Shown: positions 26,618 to 36,371 of the stretch, piece after piece
Position numbering within the stretch: position 1 is the first letter of the stretch
How the letters are laid out: each line of letters opens with the position of its first letter
From: a bacterium
GTDB taxonomy: Bacteria > Myxococcota_A > UBA9160 > UBA4427
Length of the DNA stretch: 64,000 bases
Assembly (NCBI GenBank): GCA_024742285.1
Contig: JANSYR010000018.1
Location: 1 to 64,000 of the forward strand
Reading direction: 5' to 3'
Program-made: the position numbers and the translations under genes
Notes under the pieces: generated by a model
What the model saw: only the letters and a program-made list of their open reading frames with translations
Told to the model about the DNA's origin: nothing
The model's database searches: none

Positions 26618-27564
26618 TCCGAGGCTCCCGAAACGGAGGGCGGCGACTGCCAGCGGAGGAGTGCGCTGCCCCAGGTCATGCCGGCCCCGAAGCCGGTCAT
26701 CAAGACGAGGTCCCCGTCTTCGAGGCGGCCGGCCTCGATCGCGTCGACGAGGGCGAGGGGGATCGAGGCGCTCGAGGTGTTGCCGGTCCGGCCGAGGACG
26801 ATCGCGGTATTCGCTTCGGCGATGCCCAGGCGATCGCAGGCCGCCTGGATGATCCGGATGTTCGCCTGATGCGGCACGAGCAGCTTGACGTGCTCCGGCT
26901 GGACCTTCGCCTGCTCGAGGGTCCGCTTCGCCGAGTCGACGAGGACCCGCACGGCGCGCTTGAAGACCTCGCGCCCGTCCATCTGGATGTAGCCGCCAAT
27001 GTCGCACTCGAGGATCTCGCGGGCGGTCCCGTCGAGCCCGAGGTCCCAACCGAGGAGCTGCCCCTCGCCGGCTTCCCGTTCGAGCACGAGCGCGCCGCCC
27101 CCGTCGCCGAAGAGGACCGCCGTATTCCGGTCGTTCCAGTCGGTGATCCGGGACAGGGTCTCCGCTCCCACCACGAGCACGCGGTTCGCGCCGCTCTCGA
27201 GCAACCCGTTCGCCATGACGAGGGCATAGACGAAGCCCGAGCAGGCCGCGTTCAGGTCGAACGCACCGCCGCCGAGTCCGAGCTCGTGGTGCACGTGCGC
27301 CGAGCACGCGGGGACCTGCTGGTCCGGCGTCGTCGTCGCCAGCACCATCAGATCGACGCTCGCCGGATCCACGTCCGCCTGTGAGAGCGCCGAACGGCCG
27401 GCGGCGATGGCGAGCTCGGCGGTCGATTCGCCGATTCGCCGCTCGCGGATTCCGCTTCGCTCGCGGATCCACTCGTCGCTCGTGTCGAGGGTCTTCTCGA
27501 GGTCGTGATTGGTCACGACCTTGTCGGGCAGTGCCGAGCCCCACCCGAGGATGCGCAGTCCCAT
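26614..27564 (-). CDS. fabH: 3-oxoacyl-ACP synthase III
   Basis: The protein has 316 residues, standard for FabH. It begins MGLRILGWGSALPDKVVTNHDLEK; the catalytic residues are Cys in LNAACSGFVYAL, His in VPHQANIRII and Asn in GRTGNTSSASIP, plus the FGDGGGALVLE loop. It starts fatty acid synthesis by condensing acetyl-CoA (or a branched primer) with malonyl-ACP. ATG 27564 was chosen because the conserved N-terminus begins there; the frame continues upstream without coding character. The upstream region contains the intergenic repeat array at 27744-27921. Confidence 0.93.
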   Translation of the reverse strand: MGLRILGWGSALPDKVVTNHDLEKTLDTSDEWIRERSGIRERRIGESTAELAIAAGRSALSQADVDPASVDLMVLATTTPDQQVPACSAHVHHELGLGGGAFDLNAACSGFVYALVMANGLLESGANRVLVVGAETLSRITDWNDRNTAVLFGDGGGALVLEREAGEGQLLGWDLGLDGTAREILECDIGGYIQMDGREVFKRAVRVLVDSAKRTLEQAKVQPEHVKLLVPHQANIRIIQAACDRLGIAEANTAIVLGRTGNTSSASIPLALVDAIEAGRLEDGDLVLMTGFGAGMTWGSALLRWQSPPSVSGASE

Positions 27565-27743
27565 GCCGTCTCCGAAGATCCGGGGCTCGCGCAGGATCGC
27601 GCGCTCAACCCCCCAAGAGTCGGCCCGAGGTGTACCACACCCGCCGGACCCACGATCGGAAAGCGTCCGACGACGCCGCTCCGCGAGACTGACACCGCCC
27701 CCACGCCGCGTCAGAACCCGCCCAGCCGGCCGACGCCACGCCA

Positions 27744-27921
27744 GAGCCCCGAGCGCAAGGCGCGGCCCGTAGCGGCCGCGCCGACCCAACGAACGGAGCC
27801 CTCAGCGCGAGACGCGGCCAGAAAGGCCGCGTCGAGAGGCGCTCTGCGCCGACCCAATAAACGGAGCCCTCAGCGCGAGACGCGGCCAGAAAGGCCGCGT
27901 CGAGAGGCGCGCAGCGCCGAC
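27744..27921. repeat. Intergenic hairpin repeat array (three copies)
   Basis: Two near-identical copies occur at 27796-27853 and 27864-27921 (period 68). Each reads GAGCCCTCAGCGCGAGA, then the hairpin CGCGGCC-agaaa-GGCCGCG, then TCGAGAGGCGC and GCGCCGAC. A shorter relative without the central hairpin flank is at 27744-27785. Related copies occur at 40.7, 43.1 and 48.9 kb (listed separately). The array ends next to the stop codon of the DUF1232 gene. The 360-base gap 27565-27924 holds nothing else I can support apart from the fabH promoter. Confidence 0.8.
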
Positions 27922-27924
27922 GGT

Positions 27925-28473
27925 CTAGAACAGCGAAATCGGCGACTTGCCCCGCCTGCGGGAGTGGCGCTCGCGGTCGCCGCGGCGGCGGCGGCGCATG
28001 CGGCCCTGGAGCGAGGCACGGCGCTTCTCGAGGCTCTCGGGGGTGGCCTTCTTCTCCTTCCGCTTCTGCTTGCGGAACTCGACGAAGGCATCGAAGGCTT
28101 CGATCTCGTGCTTCAGATCCTGGACGACGAGCTCGACCATGATCGCGTCGTCGAGGTAGCCGAGGCCGGGGACCTTGTCGGGGATCAGATCATCGGGATC
28201 GGCGAAGTAGGCGAGCGCGTTGAGCACGCGCTTGCGGTCCGCGCCCTCCAGCCGCCAGTCCTCGTCCTCGAGCATGTCGATCAGCTTCGCCAGCTGACCG
28301 ATCCGCCCCGTCACGAAGCTCGGCGCATCGGTGCCTTTGACTTCGTCGAGGAGGCTGCGCGCTTCGGCGAGGATCTTGTCCTCGTTCTCGGCGCTGCGTC
28401 CCTTGCGGACCTTCTGCAGGACCTGTCGGAAGTAGCGGAGGTCTTTGTCGCTGAGCTCGAATGAAATCTTCAT
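27925..28473 (-). CDS. DUF1232 (YkvA-like) protein
   Basis: The protein has 182 residues. The N-terminus is MKISFELSDKDLRYFRQVLQ; residues about 80-120 carry the DUF1232 signature ALAYFADPDDLIPDKVPGLGY followed by LDDAIMV. The C-terminal 45 residues are strongly basic (RKQKRKEKK, RMRRRRRGDRERHSRRRGK), which could bind nucleic acid or acidic lipids. The family function is unknown. The gene stands alone on the minus strand, with a 154-base upstream gap from the spermidine-synthase-like gene and the repeat array directly after its stop. Confidence 0.85.
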   Translation of the reverse strand: MKISFELSDKDLRYFRQVLQKVRKGRSAENEDKILAEARSLLDEVKGTDAPSFVTGRIGQLAKLIDMLEDEDWRLEGADRKRVLNALAYFADPDDLIPDKVPGLGYLDDAIMVELVVQDLKHEIEAFDAFVEFRKQKRKEKKATPESLEKRRASLQGRMRRRRRGDRERHSRRRGKSPISLF

Positions 28474-28627
28474 GATGGCGCGTAGTCTAACCGAATTCGC
28501 AACCGCCGCGCGCCTCGAAATCGGGCGATCGCGACGGGCTCATCGGGGCGATGCGCCCCCGAATCGCGTCCCTGTTCGGCGACGAATCGGCGGCGAGCGT
28601 CGAGCGGTCCGCGGCGGCGTTGCCGAC

Positions 28628-31600
28628 TCAGCGTCGTGGTTGCGCGGCGCGCGCGATCGTTGCCGCGAGGGGCGCGTGCGCTTCCGGCGGGATACCGAGG
28701 GCGCGGATCAGCCGATGGAGCGAGCGCGCCATGGCCGGGTTGCGCAGGACGTTCGGCGTGCCGAGGTGTTCGATCGCGGCCCAGGCGAAATCGTCCTGGT
28801 CCGCGGCGACGGCCGCGGCGGCGCGCAGATAGTAGTTCTGGGTCGCTCGGTGTCGTCGGAGCAGAGCGTCGAGCAGGGGGATCGCTTCGGCAGCGCGGGC
28901 CTCGTCGCCGGACTCGATTCGCCAGGTCGCACGCAGGCGGGTCGCGACGTCGAAGAGCAGATCCTGCGGCCCGATCTCCGCGAGCCGGGCGTCCATCTCG
29001 GCGACCGCCGCGAGGTCCTTGGCGACGCCATGACGCACCGCCTGCTCCATGAGTCGTTCACGCTCGGTCCAGGGGAGGTCGGGGGAGAGCGCGTCGAAGA
29101 ACTGCGGACCGAAGACCGTGAGGGCACCGGCGCGGGCCGAGGCGTTCTCGGGGTTCAGCTGGAGCGCGCGCGCGAAGTGGCGTCGCGCGAGCTGAACGCG
29201 GGCGGTGTCGAAGGCGCGCCAGCCGATGACGGCCTGTTGGTCGTCCTCGGGGAGGAGCTTCGTCAGTCGCTCGGCGCGCGCGACCTCCCCGGTCCAGCCG
29301 AGCCGGCGGATCAGGCGCGTCGCGCGAATGCCCGCGAGGCGCTCCTTCGTCCAGGGCTCGAGCTCGGCGAGGGCGGCTTCGAAGTCCTTGCGGTGGGTCT
29401 GTCGCTTCGCCGGCGGGAGCCGGGTCGTGGCGAGGCGGTTGTGATCGTCGGTGTTGAGCGGACGGCCCTCGCCGAAGGCGCGTACGCCTTCGGCGTCGAG
29501 GGTCAGGCCGGCGAGGATGTCCTCGACGTCGTCCATTCCGTGTCGGGAGAAGTCGTCCCCGGCGACCTCGAGGGCGCGCGGTCCGCTCTCGAAGAGATCG
29601 ATCGGCTCCTGCGAGGCGACGAAGACGAGGGCGGCGGGCACCGGGCGGTAGACGTTCACGTGCTCGAAGACGTCGGTCATGGCCGCCGCGAGACTGCCGA
29701 AGAGCGGTACGTCGACGAAGCCCTGGCCGATCCACTGCACGAAGATCCCACCCGGCTCGAGCTTCGAGTCGACGAGTTCGAAGAACTCCCGCGTATAGAG
29801 GTGGGAGGCGCCGGACGTCCACGGATGGGAGGGCTGCGACACGATCGCGTCGTAGGTCTTGTCGGAGAGGTTCATCGCGCCTCGCGCGTCCCCGAGTCGA
29901 AGCGAGACGCGCGGGTCCGCGAAGGGATCGACCGGGCGCGGGATCCGCTGGTTCGCGACGACGACCTCCTCCTCGAGCTCGATCACGTCGATCGCGGTGA
30001 CCGACTGCGCGGTCGCACTCAGCGTCTGCGCGCCGCCGAGCCCGATGATGAGCATGTCCTCGGTGTCCGGGCGGGCGGCGGTCGGGAGGAGCGACAGCCA
30101 GGCGGTCTCGTGGAAACGCACGTTCGGCATCTCGGGCCGGTCGATGCCCGACTCGGGAAGGCCGTTCGTGAAGAGGCGCCAGCCGCGGTTCGACTCGACC
30201 ACGGTCACCGTCGCGGAGCGTCCGACCCCCAGGTAGTAGATGGAGCCGGGCGTACGGGCTCCGCTGATGGCGGAGTGGAGGAGAAGGCCTTCGGGTCGAG
30301 GCAGGCCGACGATCAGGGTCGCGAGGAGAGCGACCGCACAGGCACCGGCCAGGAGCGTATGGCGCGGGGCCGAGAGGGTCGCGGCGAGGAGGCCGAGGAC
30401 GAGGCTCGTCAGGACACCGACGAGCGCGGTGTGCTCGAGGCCGAGGGTGGGCAGGAGAAAGAAGCCGGCCAGGGTGGCGCCGAGGATCGAACCGACGGTG
30501 TTCCAGGCGTAGACGCGGCCGCTGACCGCCGCGGCCTCGTCCGCGTCTCGCGCGAGCAGGCGCACGCCGAAGGGGAAGGTCGCGCCGATGCAGAGCGTGA
30601 CCGGCAGCAGGACGATGCCCGCGGCGGCCGCGCCCGGAGCGGGGGTCGCCGGATTCGCGCCGACGGCGGCGGCGAGGTCGGGCAATCGCTCCGCAGACCG
30701 GAACGCCGCATAACCGAGGAGTCCCGCCCCGAGCTGGACGAGGGCGAAGCCGCGTGCCGCGGCGGCTCGGCTCGTCGCGAAGCGGGCGGCGAGGGCGCTG
30801 CCCAGGGCGATGCCCAGCAGGAAGCTCGACAGCATCGACGCGAAGGCGGCCGTACTCCCGCCGAGGATCTGGCCGAGCAGCCGGGTCCAGAGCACTTCGT
30901 AGACGAAGGAGACGATCCCCGAGACGGTCATCGCCGGAAGGATCCAGTGGAAGCGCGGGCCCCGCGGCGCATCGGCCGCTTCGTCCGGCGGCAGGCCGGC
31001 GATTCCGCGGGCGAGCGCCCAGGCGGCGAGGAAGACGACGGCGTTGCCGGCGATCCCGATGTAGACGGTCTGGCGCAGACCGAAGGCCGGCAGGAAGTAG
31101 AAGGCCGCGACCAGCGTTCCGGCGATCGCGCCGAACGTGTTCACGGCGTAGAGAATGCCGATCCGCGGACCGACCTGCGCGTCGTCGCTCACCGCATAAC
31201 GTGCCAGCAGCGGAAGCGTCGCCCCCATCAGCGACGTGCACGGAACGAGCACGACGAAGGCGCCGAAGAGATGGAAGAGCGCCGTGCCGAGGGACATCGT
31301 CTCCGGTGGCGCCTCGAGACCGCCGGCGACCGAGATGTAGAGGCCCTGCACGAGCTGGATCATGAGGGGGACGCAGAGGGCGCCGATCGCGATGCCCAGC
31401 TCGAGGACGCCGTAGGCGAGGACCGGGCGCGTCAGCCGGCGAACGAAGCGCGCGGCGACGGCGGCACCGAGGGCGAGACCGGCCATGTACGCCGCCAGCA
31501 CCGCGACCACGGCGAGCTCCGACGTCCCGAAGAGGAACGCGAACTCGCGCGTCCAGGCGGTCTGGTAGAGCAGCGCCGCAAAGCCCGAGACGAAGAAGCA

Positions 31601-31630
31601 GATGAGAAGAAGGAAGAATCGGAGGTCCAT
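28628..31630 (-). CDS. Fused MFS-like membrane domain and spermidine-synthase-like protein
   Basis: The protein has 1000 residues. ATG 31630 follows GGAGGT-like TCCGATTCTT spacing only loosely, but MDLRFFLLLICFFVSGFAALLYQ is the typical start of this family. About twelve helices cover residues 1-440 (KYQ-like ALLYQTAWTREFAFLFGTSELA, SFVYEVLWTRLLGQILGGS duplicate motif). A Rossmann methyltransferase-like domain follows (MLIIGLGGAQTLSATAQ, IDVIELEEEVV, RLGDARGAMN, YDAIVSQPSHPW). The last about 250 residues are helical, TPR-like. Membrane spermidine-synthase-like fusions are widespread and mostly uncharacterised; the SAM/polyamine-binding GGG and DxE motifs are only partly kept, so polyamine synthesis is not assured. 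Confidence 0.85.
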   Translation of the reverse strand: MDLRFFLLLICFFVSGFAALLYQTAWTREFAFLFGTSELAVVAVLAAYMAGLALGAAVAARFVRRLTRPVLAYGVLELGIAIGALCVPLMIQLVQGLYISVAGGLEAPPETMSLGTALFHLFGAFVVLVPCTSLMGATLPLLARYAVSDDAQVGPRIGILYAVNTFGAIAGTLVAAFYFLPAFGLRQTVYIGIAGNAVVFLAAWALARGIAGLPPDEAADAPRGPRFHWILPAMTVSGIVSFVYEVLWTRLLGQILGGSTAAFASMLSSFLLGIALGSALAARFATSRAAAARGFALVQLGAGLLGYAAFRSAERLPDLAAAVGANPATPAPGAAAAGIVLLPVTLCIGATFPFGVRLLARDADEAAAVSGRVYAWNTVGSILGATLAGFFLLPTLGLEHTALVGVLTSLVLGLLAATLSAPRHTLLAGACAVALLATLIVGLPRPEGLLLHSAISGARTPGSIYYLGVGRSATVTVVESNRGWRLFTNGLPESGIDRPEMPNVRFHETAWLSLLPTAARPDTEDMLIIGLGGAQTLSATAQSVTAIDVIELEEEVVVANQRIPRPVDPFADPRVSLRLGDARGAMNLSDKTYDAIVSQPSHPWTSGASHLYTREFFELVDSKLEPGGIFVQWIGQGFVDVPLFGSLAAAMTDVFEHVNVYRPVPAALVFVASQEPIDLFESGPRALEVAGDDFSRHGMDDVEDILAGLTLDAEGVRAFGEGRPLNTDDHNRLATTRLPPAKRQTHRKDFEAALAELEPWTKERLAGIRATRLIRRLGWTGEVARAERLTKLLPEDDQQAVIGWRAFDTARVQLARRHFARALQLNPENASARAGALTVFGPQFFDALSPDLPWTERERLMEQAVRHGVAKDLAAVAEMDARLAEIGPQDLLFDVATRLRATWRIESGDEARAAEAIPLLDALLRRHRATQNYYLRAAAAVAADQDDFAWAAIEHLGTPNVLRNPAMARSLHRLIRALGIPPEAHAPLAATIARAAQPRR

Positions 31631-31818
31631 GCTTCGGTTTCCGTCTCGTGAGTAGCCTCGCGGTGCTCGTGCGTGACGCGGGCGGAGCGGTCGGAGGTGT
31701 GTAGCAGCGACCTCCCTCCTCCGCCTCGAAGCTGCGCGCGCGGGCGGGGCTCTTGCCCATCGCCTGCATTCGGGATGCGGCTGCTGCGCCTTGCGGTCGT
31801 GGGGATCCGGACCGGCTT

Positions 31819-32430
31819 CTAGTCGTCGAGCAGGACGAGATGCATGGTCCGCGGACCGTGAGCACCGAAGACGAGGGCCTGCTCGATGTCCGCGGTCTTG
31901 GACGGACCGCTCAGGAACCATCCGAAGTCCGTCTCGCCGAGGGCCATCCGGGGATAGGCGTCGTGAAGGCTCGGGACCAGGCGGGACGTGTGGCCGACGA
32001 TCACGAGGTGTTCCGCCAGCAGGGCGGCGGCGCGTTCGAGCGCCGAGCTCGGAACGTGCCAGGAAGCGCCGTTCTCGACGACCGTGAAGCGCGCCTCGAG
32101 CACGCAGACGTCGAGGGGCGCGAGCGCCTGGACCGTCGTCGCTTCGACACCGGCGCCGCGCGCCGAGACCCCATGGTCCGGGAGCGCGAGGGCGTCGGGA
32201 CAGTGGACGTGATCGAAGGAGGCGATCGGTGCGGGCAGTTCGATTCGCTCCGGCCAGTCGAACGCGCCGGCCCCCCGAACGAGCACGCCGCCGTTCTGAC
32301 CGAGGCGGGCGGCGAGGACGCCGGCTGGATCGTCGGGCATCGCCGGGGGCGTCGCACGCGGGACCGCCGCCGCCGGCGCGGTCGTGGCCGAGGCGAGTCG
32401 CGAAAGGATCTCCGCGCGCGCGTCGCTCAT
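31819..32430 (-). CDS. lutC: LutC-type lactate utilization protein
   Basis: The protein has 203 residues of the LUD domain. It starts MSDARAEILSRLASAT and shows the family pattern in the centre (VTVVENGASWHVPS-like FTVVENGASWHVPSSALERA) and the C-terminal ALVFGAHGPRTMHLVLLDD. LutC is the third subunit of the LutABC L-lactate oxidising complex. Its ATG overlaps the lutB stop (ATGA) and it ends the lutABC operon. The Ala/Pro-rich linker at about 18-35 is poorly conserved. Confidence 0.88.
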   Translation of the reverse strand: MSDARAEILSRLASATTAPAAAVPRATPPAMPDDPAGVLAARLGQNGGVLVRGAGAFDWPERIELPAPIASFDHVHCPDALALPDHGVSARGAGVEATTVQALAPLDVCVLEARFTVVENGASWHVPSSALERAAALLAEHLVIVGHTSRLVPSLHDAYPRMALGETDFGWFLSGPSKTADIEQALVFGAHGPRTMHLVLLDD

Positions 32431-33863
32431 CGCCCCCCTCCGTCTTCGCGTTTCGCGTTGGTTCGGGCTTCGCGTTTCGCGTTCGCTTCGCGATCCCGAA
32501 GCGCCTGCTGGAAGCTCTTCGCCGGAATCGCGGGCATCGCCCGGCTGCGACTCCACGGCCCGCCGAGCCGATCGAGCAGCGACGCGGGAAGCCGCCGCGC
32601 CAGCCAGCGGCCGATCCGCGTCGCGCGACCGTAGAACTCGGGGCTCGACAGGATCCGCGCCGCCATCCGGAAGGCCAGCCGTCGCCGTCGCGGGTGGTGG
32701 CCGGCCTCGGCCAGATGGGATCGCCAGGTCAGGAGCTGGTGATGGAGGGGCACGCCGACCGGGCAGACGTCGCTGCACGAGCCGCAGAGACTGCAGGCGT
32801 GGGGGAGCTCGGCGTGGCGCGCCGGGTCGCGACTCGGGGCGAGGACCGATCCGATCGGGCCGGGCACGGTCGCGCCGTAGCTGTGGCCACCGCTTCGCCG
32901 GTAGACCGGGCAGGTGTTGAGGCACGCGCCGCAGCGGATGCAGGCAAGGGCCTCGCGGAAGGCGGGCTCGGCGAGCAGGCGGCTGCGTCCGTTGTCGACG
33001 ATCACGACGTGGAGCTCGGAGGCCGATGTGTCGCCGGGGGCGGTCGCGCGGGGGCCGCGGAAGTGGGAGGTATAGGTGGTGATCGGCTGGCCGGTCGCCG
33101 ATCGGGCGAGCAGCCGGAGGAAGGGCGCGAGGTCGGTCGCGGTCGGGACGATCTTCTCGAGGCCGACGCACGCGATGTGGAGCGGGGGGAGGGCCGTTCC
33201 GAGATCGGCGTTCCCCTCGTTGGTCACGACGACGAAAGAACCCGTCTCCGCGACGGCGAAGTTCACTCCGGTGATGCCCGCTTCGGCCGCCAGGAAACGC
33301 GCGCGGAGGTCTTCCCGCGCGAGCGCCGTCAGCGCGTCCGGGTCGTCGAGGCCCGCCGGTGCGCCCATCTCGTCGTGGAAGAGCTCGCCGATCTCGCCCC
33401 GCTTCAGGTGGATCGCGGGCATGATGATGTGGCTCGGTGGCTCGTTCCGGAGCTGGACGATCCGCTCTCCGAGATCCGTGTCGACGACCTCGATCCCCTG
33501 CGACTCGAGATGGGGATTGAGGCCGCACTCCTCGGTCAGCATCGATTTGCTCTTCGCGACCCGGCGAACGCCGCGGTCCGACAGGAGCGCACTCACGATC
33601 CGGTTGTGTTCGGCCGCGTCCCGCGCCCAGTGGACCGTGGCCCCCGCCGCCTTCGCTTCCTTCTCGAAGCGCTGCCAGAGCTCGGGGAGCCGGGCGAGCA
33701 CGTCCCGCTTGATGCCCGCGGCCTCGTCCCGCAGCGCCTCCCACTCGGGCAGCGTGTCGGCGGCCGCGTCCCGCTTGGCGCGCACGAACCAGAGGACCTC
33801 GTCGTGCCAGGCCGTTCGCTCACCGTTCGCCACGAAGGCCGCTGCGCGCTCAACGTGGCCCAT
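32427..33863 (-). CDS. lutB: LutB-type iron-sulfur lactate utilization protein
   Basis: The protein has 478 residues. The N-terminal LUD domain includes AKSKSMLTEECGLNPHLES and GITGVNFAVAETGSFVVVTNEGN. Two 4Fe-4S motifs follow at about 305-365: CIRCGACLNTCPVY and CSLCGSCSDVCPVG. A basic C-terminal tail (REANAKREARTNAKRED) is encoded by short imperfect repeats. It carries electrons in L-lactate to pyruvate oxidation with LutA and LutC. Its start overlaps the 3' end of lutA by 14 bases, so the three genes form a tight operon in the order lutA, lutB, lutC. Confidence 0.93.
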   Translation of the reverse strand: MGHVERAAAFVANGERTAWHDEVLWFVRAKRDAAADTLPEWEALRDEAAGIKRDVLARLPELWQRFEKEAKAAGATVHWARDAAEHNRIVSALLSDRGVRRVAKSKSMLTEECGLNPHLESQGIEVVDTDLGERIVQLRNEPPSHIIMPAIHLKRGEIGELFHDEMGAPAGLDDPDALTALAREDLRARFLAAEAGITGVNFAVAETGSFVVVTNEGNADLGTALPPLHIACVGLEKIVPTATDLAPFLRLLARSATGQPITTYTSHFRGPRATAPGDTSASELHVVIVDNGRSRLLAEPAFREALACIRCGACLNTCPVYRRSGGHSYGATVPGPIGSVLAPSRDPARHAELPHACSLCGSCSDVCPVGVPLHHQLLTWRSHLAEAGHHPRRRRLAFRMAARILSSPEFYGRATRIGRWLARRLPASLLDRLGGPWSRSRAMPAIPAKSFQQALRDREANAKREARTNAKREDGGGR

Positions 33864-34638
33864 CGCCGCCTCCGTCCGCGTTGCGCTCGAGCCAGCCGGG
33901 GCCGAGGGTGGCCTCGGCGAGGATCTCCGCGACGTGCAGCACCCGCAGCGGCGTGTCCCCTCGTCGGGCGAGGCCCTCGAGATGAAGCAGGCAGGACACG
34001 TCGGTCGAGGTCAGGACCTCGGCCCCCCCGCGTCGATGGTCTGCGAGGCGGTCGAGTCCCATCCGCGTCGATACGGCCTCTTCTTCCACGGAGAAGACGC
34101 CCCCGAAGCCGCAGCACTCGTCCCGGCGGGTGAGGTCGATCCGTGTCAGGGCGGGGATCCGGTCGAGCAGGGTCAGGGCGGGATCGGGGCGCGCACCCTC
34201 GCGGGTTTCGGACGGATTTCCCTGCCGAAGCTCCCGGAGGGCATGGCAGCTCGCATGGACGCCGACGCGGTGCGGAAACGCGGTCGCCGGGGCCGGCAGG
34301 GAATCGCTCTCCTCGAGGAAACGGGTCAGCTCGACGACGCGGGCGCGACCACCCGGGGGATCGGACACGAGGCGTCGCCCGTGGATCTCGAGGGTCGCTG
34401 CGCAGGAGCCGGACGGGGCGACGACTGTCTCATAAGTGCGGGTCGCCTCGACGAAGCGCGTCACGAGGCCCCGGGCGAGGGGCTCTTCCCCGGCCGTGAG
34501 CATCGGCTGACCGCAGCAGGGGACGTCGCTCAGCACGTCGACGTCGAAGCCGGCGGTCTGGAGCAGGTCGAGGGCGGCGAGGCCGACGCGTGGCTTCAGC
34601 TGGTCGACGTAGCAGGGGACGAAGAGCGCGATCGACAT
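33850..34638 (-). CDS. lutA: LutA-type lactate utilization protein (CCG domains)
   Basis: The protein has 262 residues from ATG 34638 (MSIALFVPCYVDQLKP); an upstream in-frame ATG at 34653 is possible. Both cysteine-rich CCG domains are present: FVPCYVD with DVPCCGQPMLTAG, and HASCHALRELR with RDECCGFGGVFSVEE. They bind a [4Fe-4S]-type cluster as in the succinate/glycolate/heterodisulfide families. It is the first gene of lutABC. The promoter should lie in the long region upstream (34639-35591), which I could not resolve into clear boxes. Confidence 0.92.
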   Translation of the reverse strand: MSIALFVPCYVDQLKPRVGLAALDLLQTAGFDVDVLSDVPCCGQPMLTAGEEPLARGLVTRFVEATRTYETVVAPSGSCAATLEIHGRRLVSDPPGGRARVVELTRFLEESDSLPAPATAFPHRVGVHASCHALRELRQGNPSETREGARPDPALTLLDRIPALTRIDLTRRDECCGFGGVFSVEEEAVSTRMGLDRLADHRRGGAEVLTSTDVSCLLHLEGLARRGDTPLRVLHVAEILAEATLGPGWLERNADGGGDGPR

Positions 34639-35591
34639 CGCTGGGCGCACCATTCCCGGAAGACCCGGCTCCCGGAAGAGTCGGCGCGGCGGACCGCGCG
34701 AAGAGATTCGACCGGAGAATAAGTCGAAGCGCGCGCGGCGAGAAGGGGCCGCGCGCGCTTGGAACGGTGCGTCATGCCGCGGGGACTTCGCCGCGGACGA
34801 GTCGCCCGCGTTCGGGCGCGGGCGCGCGTCCTCGCGCGCTGACCCCGGGTCTTGAAGGCGGTCCGACTCACGGGTCGTCAGATGCAGATCCACGATGCAG
34901 ACGCGGCTGAGTGCGGGTGAGGGGCGGCCCTGCGAACTCGCAACAGTTCGAGTGAAGCCCAAAAAACCGCTTGGAAATCCGGTCTGGCTGCGAAAGAATA
35001 CGGGGCGCGCCCCAGACACTCCGGAGCGAACTCCGATCCCGGCCCCCCCGGTCTCGCGAGTTCGTTCGAACCCTTCCGGTCGTCCGAGTCCGTGGAAGTT
35101 GCGATTCGATCGCGATGCCCCGGCTCGGCCGTCCCCCGGGTCGTTCCCGGAGTTCCCTGTCAGGACGTTTCGATTCGGTTCGGTCGCCGCACTTCGCGGG
35201 AACGGCGAAACCGAGGAAGGGACGTCGGATCGGACCCGTCGACCGGCGCAAGAGCGCAGAGTCAACGGAGGACGACGAACACCGACAGCGGAACGACCCC
35301 ACGCCTGCCCTGGGCGCTCTCGATCGACGATCGAGGGCACGCGGGGAGCCGGTCCACGATCCCCGGGGTCCCCTGGGCGCGGTGTGCCGTGGGGCGCGAA
35401 ACGACGTCAGTCAGTGTAGTGTCCGTTGCCCTGCGTGGCGGCCTCGCGGGCCGAAGGCAGGCAACGAACGTATTCACGCGGCGCTCGAGCTTGGGGCGTC
35501 GCGGAACAGGGAGAGTCGTCGAGGCGCCTAACAAGTGTGCTCAGACGACCACGAGTCGAATCTGGTCCGGTGGGGACCGAGGAGAGAATTC
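34639..35591. other. Long intergenic region without a convincing gene
   Basis: This 953-base gap separates the divergent lutA and DUF3450 genes. Open frames across it (for example 34895-35419) lack the strong G/C third-position bias and any motif, so I do not call them. It must contain promoters for both operons. The base composition is more even than in the coding DNA on either side. The RBS GAGGAGAG at its right edge serves ATG 35592. Confidence 0.6.
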
Positions 35592-36371
35592 ATGATGACC
35601 TTCAAGGCGATGGCGAGCACGGTGCTCGCGCTTGCCCTCGGCGCGGGCGTAGCGTCCGCGCAGCAGCTCGATCCGCCGATCGATGCTCAAGTTGATGCGA
35701 ACGCGGCGAGCGCCGAATCCCAGAGGCGCGTCGAGGAGATCGCGACGGCGACCGACAGCCTCACGGCGGACTACCGCCTGACGCTCAAGAAGATCGAGTC
35801 GCTCCAGATCTTCAACCGCCAGCTGACCCAGGTCATCGATTCCCAGAACGAGGAGCTCGAGAGCCTCCAGTCCCAGATCGACGGGGTCGAGGAAGTCGGC
35901 CGCGCGGTCACGCCGCTCATGCTGCAGATGATCGAGGCCCTCGACCAGTTCGTGGCGCACGACATGCCCTTCCTGGTTCAGGAGCGGAAGGATCGCGTCG
36001 CCGGCCTCCGCGTGCTCATGCGCCGTTCCGACGTCGCCGAGCCGGAGCGCTACCGCCGCATTCTCGAGGCCTACCAGATCGAGAACGACTACGGCCGAAC
36101 CATCGACGCCCACTCGGGTACGATCGACAAGGACGGTGCCGAGGTGCCGGTCGACTTCCTGCGCGTGGGACGGATCGGCCTGATGTACAAGACGCGTGAC
36201 GGCCTGGAATACGGTGTCTGGGACCAGGCGAACGACGTCTGGCAGACGCTCGAGCCCGGCGACTACGCCAACTGGATCAACGAGGGCATTCGCGTGGCGA
36301 AGAAGCAGTCGGCGCCGCAGCTGATCCGTGTGCCGCTCCCGCAGCCCCAGCAGGCCGGAGGTGCGAGCTGA
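35592..36371 (+). CDS. DUF3450 periplasmic protein of the TonB-TtpC operon
   Basis: The protein has 259 residues. ATG 35592 follows GAGGAGAGAATTC, and the signal peptide ends GAGVASAQQ. A long coiled coil covers about residues 35-110 (QRRVEEIATATDSL, IDSQNEELESLQSQIDGVEEVG). The DUF3450 core includes MIEALDQFVAHDMPFLVQERKDR, RRILEAYQIENDYGRTIDAHSG-like segments and VDFLRVGRIGLMYKTRDG. Such proteins are encoded at the head of TtpC-ExbB2-ExbD2-TonB2 operons in marine gammaproteobacteria. The start of the next gene overlaps its stop by one base. Confidence 0.9.
   Translation: MMTFKAMASTVLALALGAGVASAQQLDPPIDAQVDANAASAESQRRVEEIATATDSLTADYRLTLKKIESLQIFNRQLTQVIDSQNEELESLQSQIDGVEEVGRAVTPLMLQMIEALDQFVAHDMPFLVQERKDRVAGLRVLMRRSDVAEPERYRRILEAYQIENDYGRTIDAHSGTIDKDGAEVPVDFLRVGRIGLMYKTRDGLEYGVWDQANDVWQTLEPGDYANWINEGIRVAKKQSAPQLIRVPLPQPQQAGGAS

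Noticed and set aside
34895-35419. Possible 174-residue gene in the lutA-DUF3450 gap
   Set aside because: No third-position bias, no RBS and no recognisable motif.
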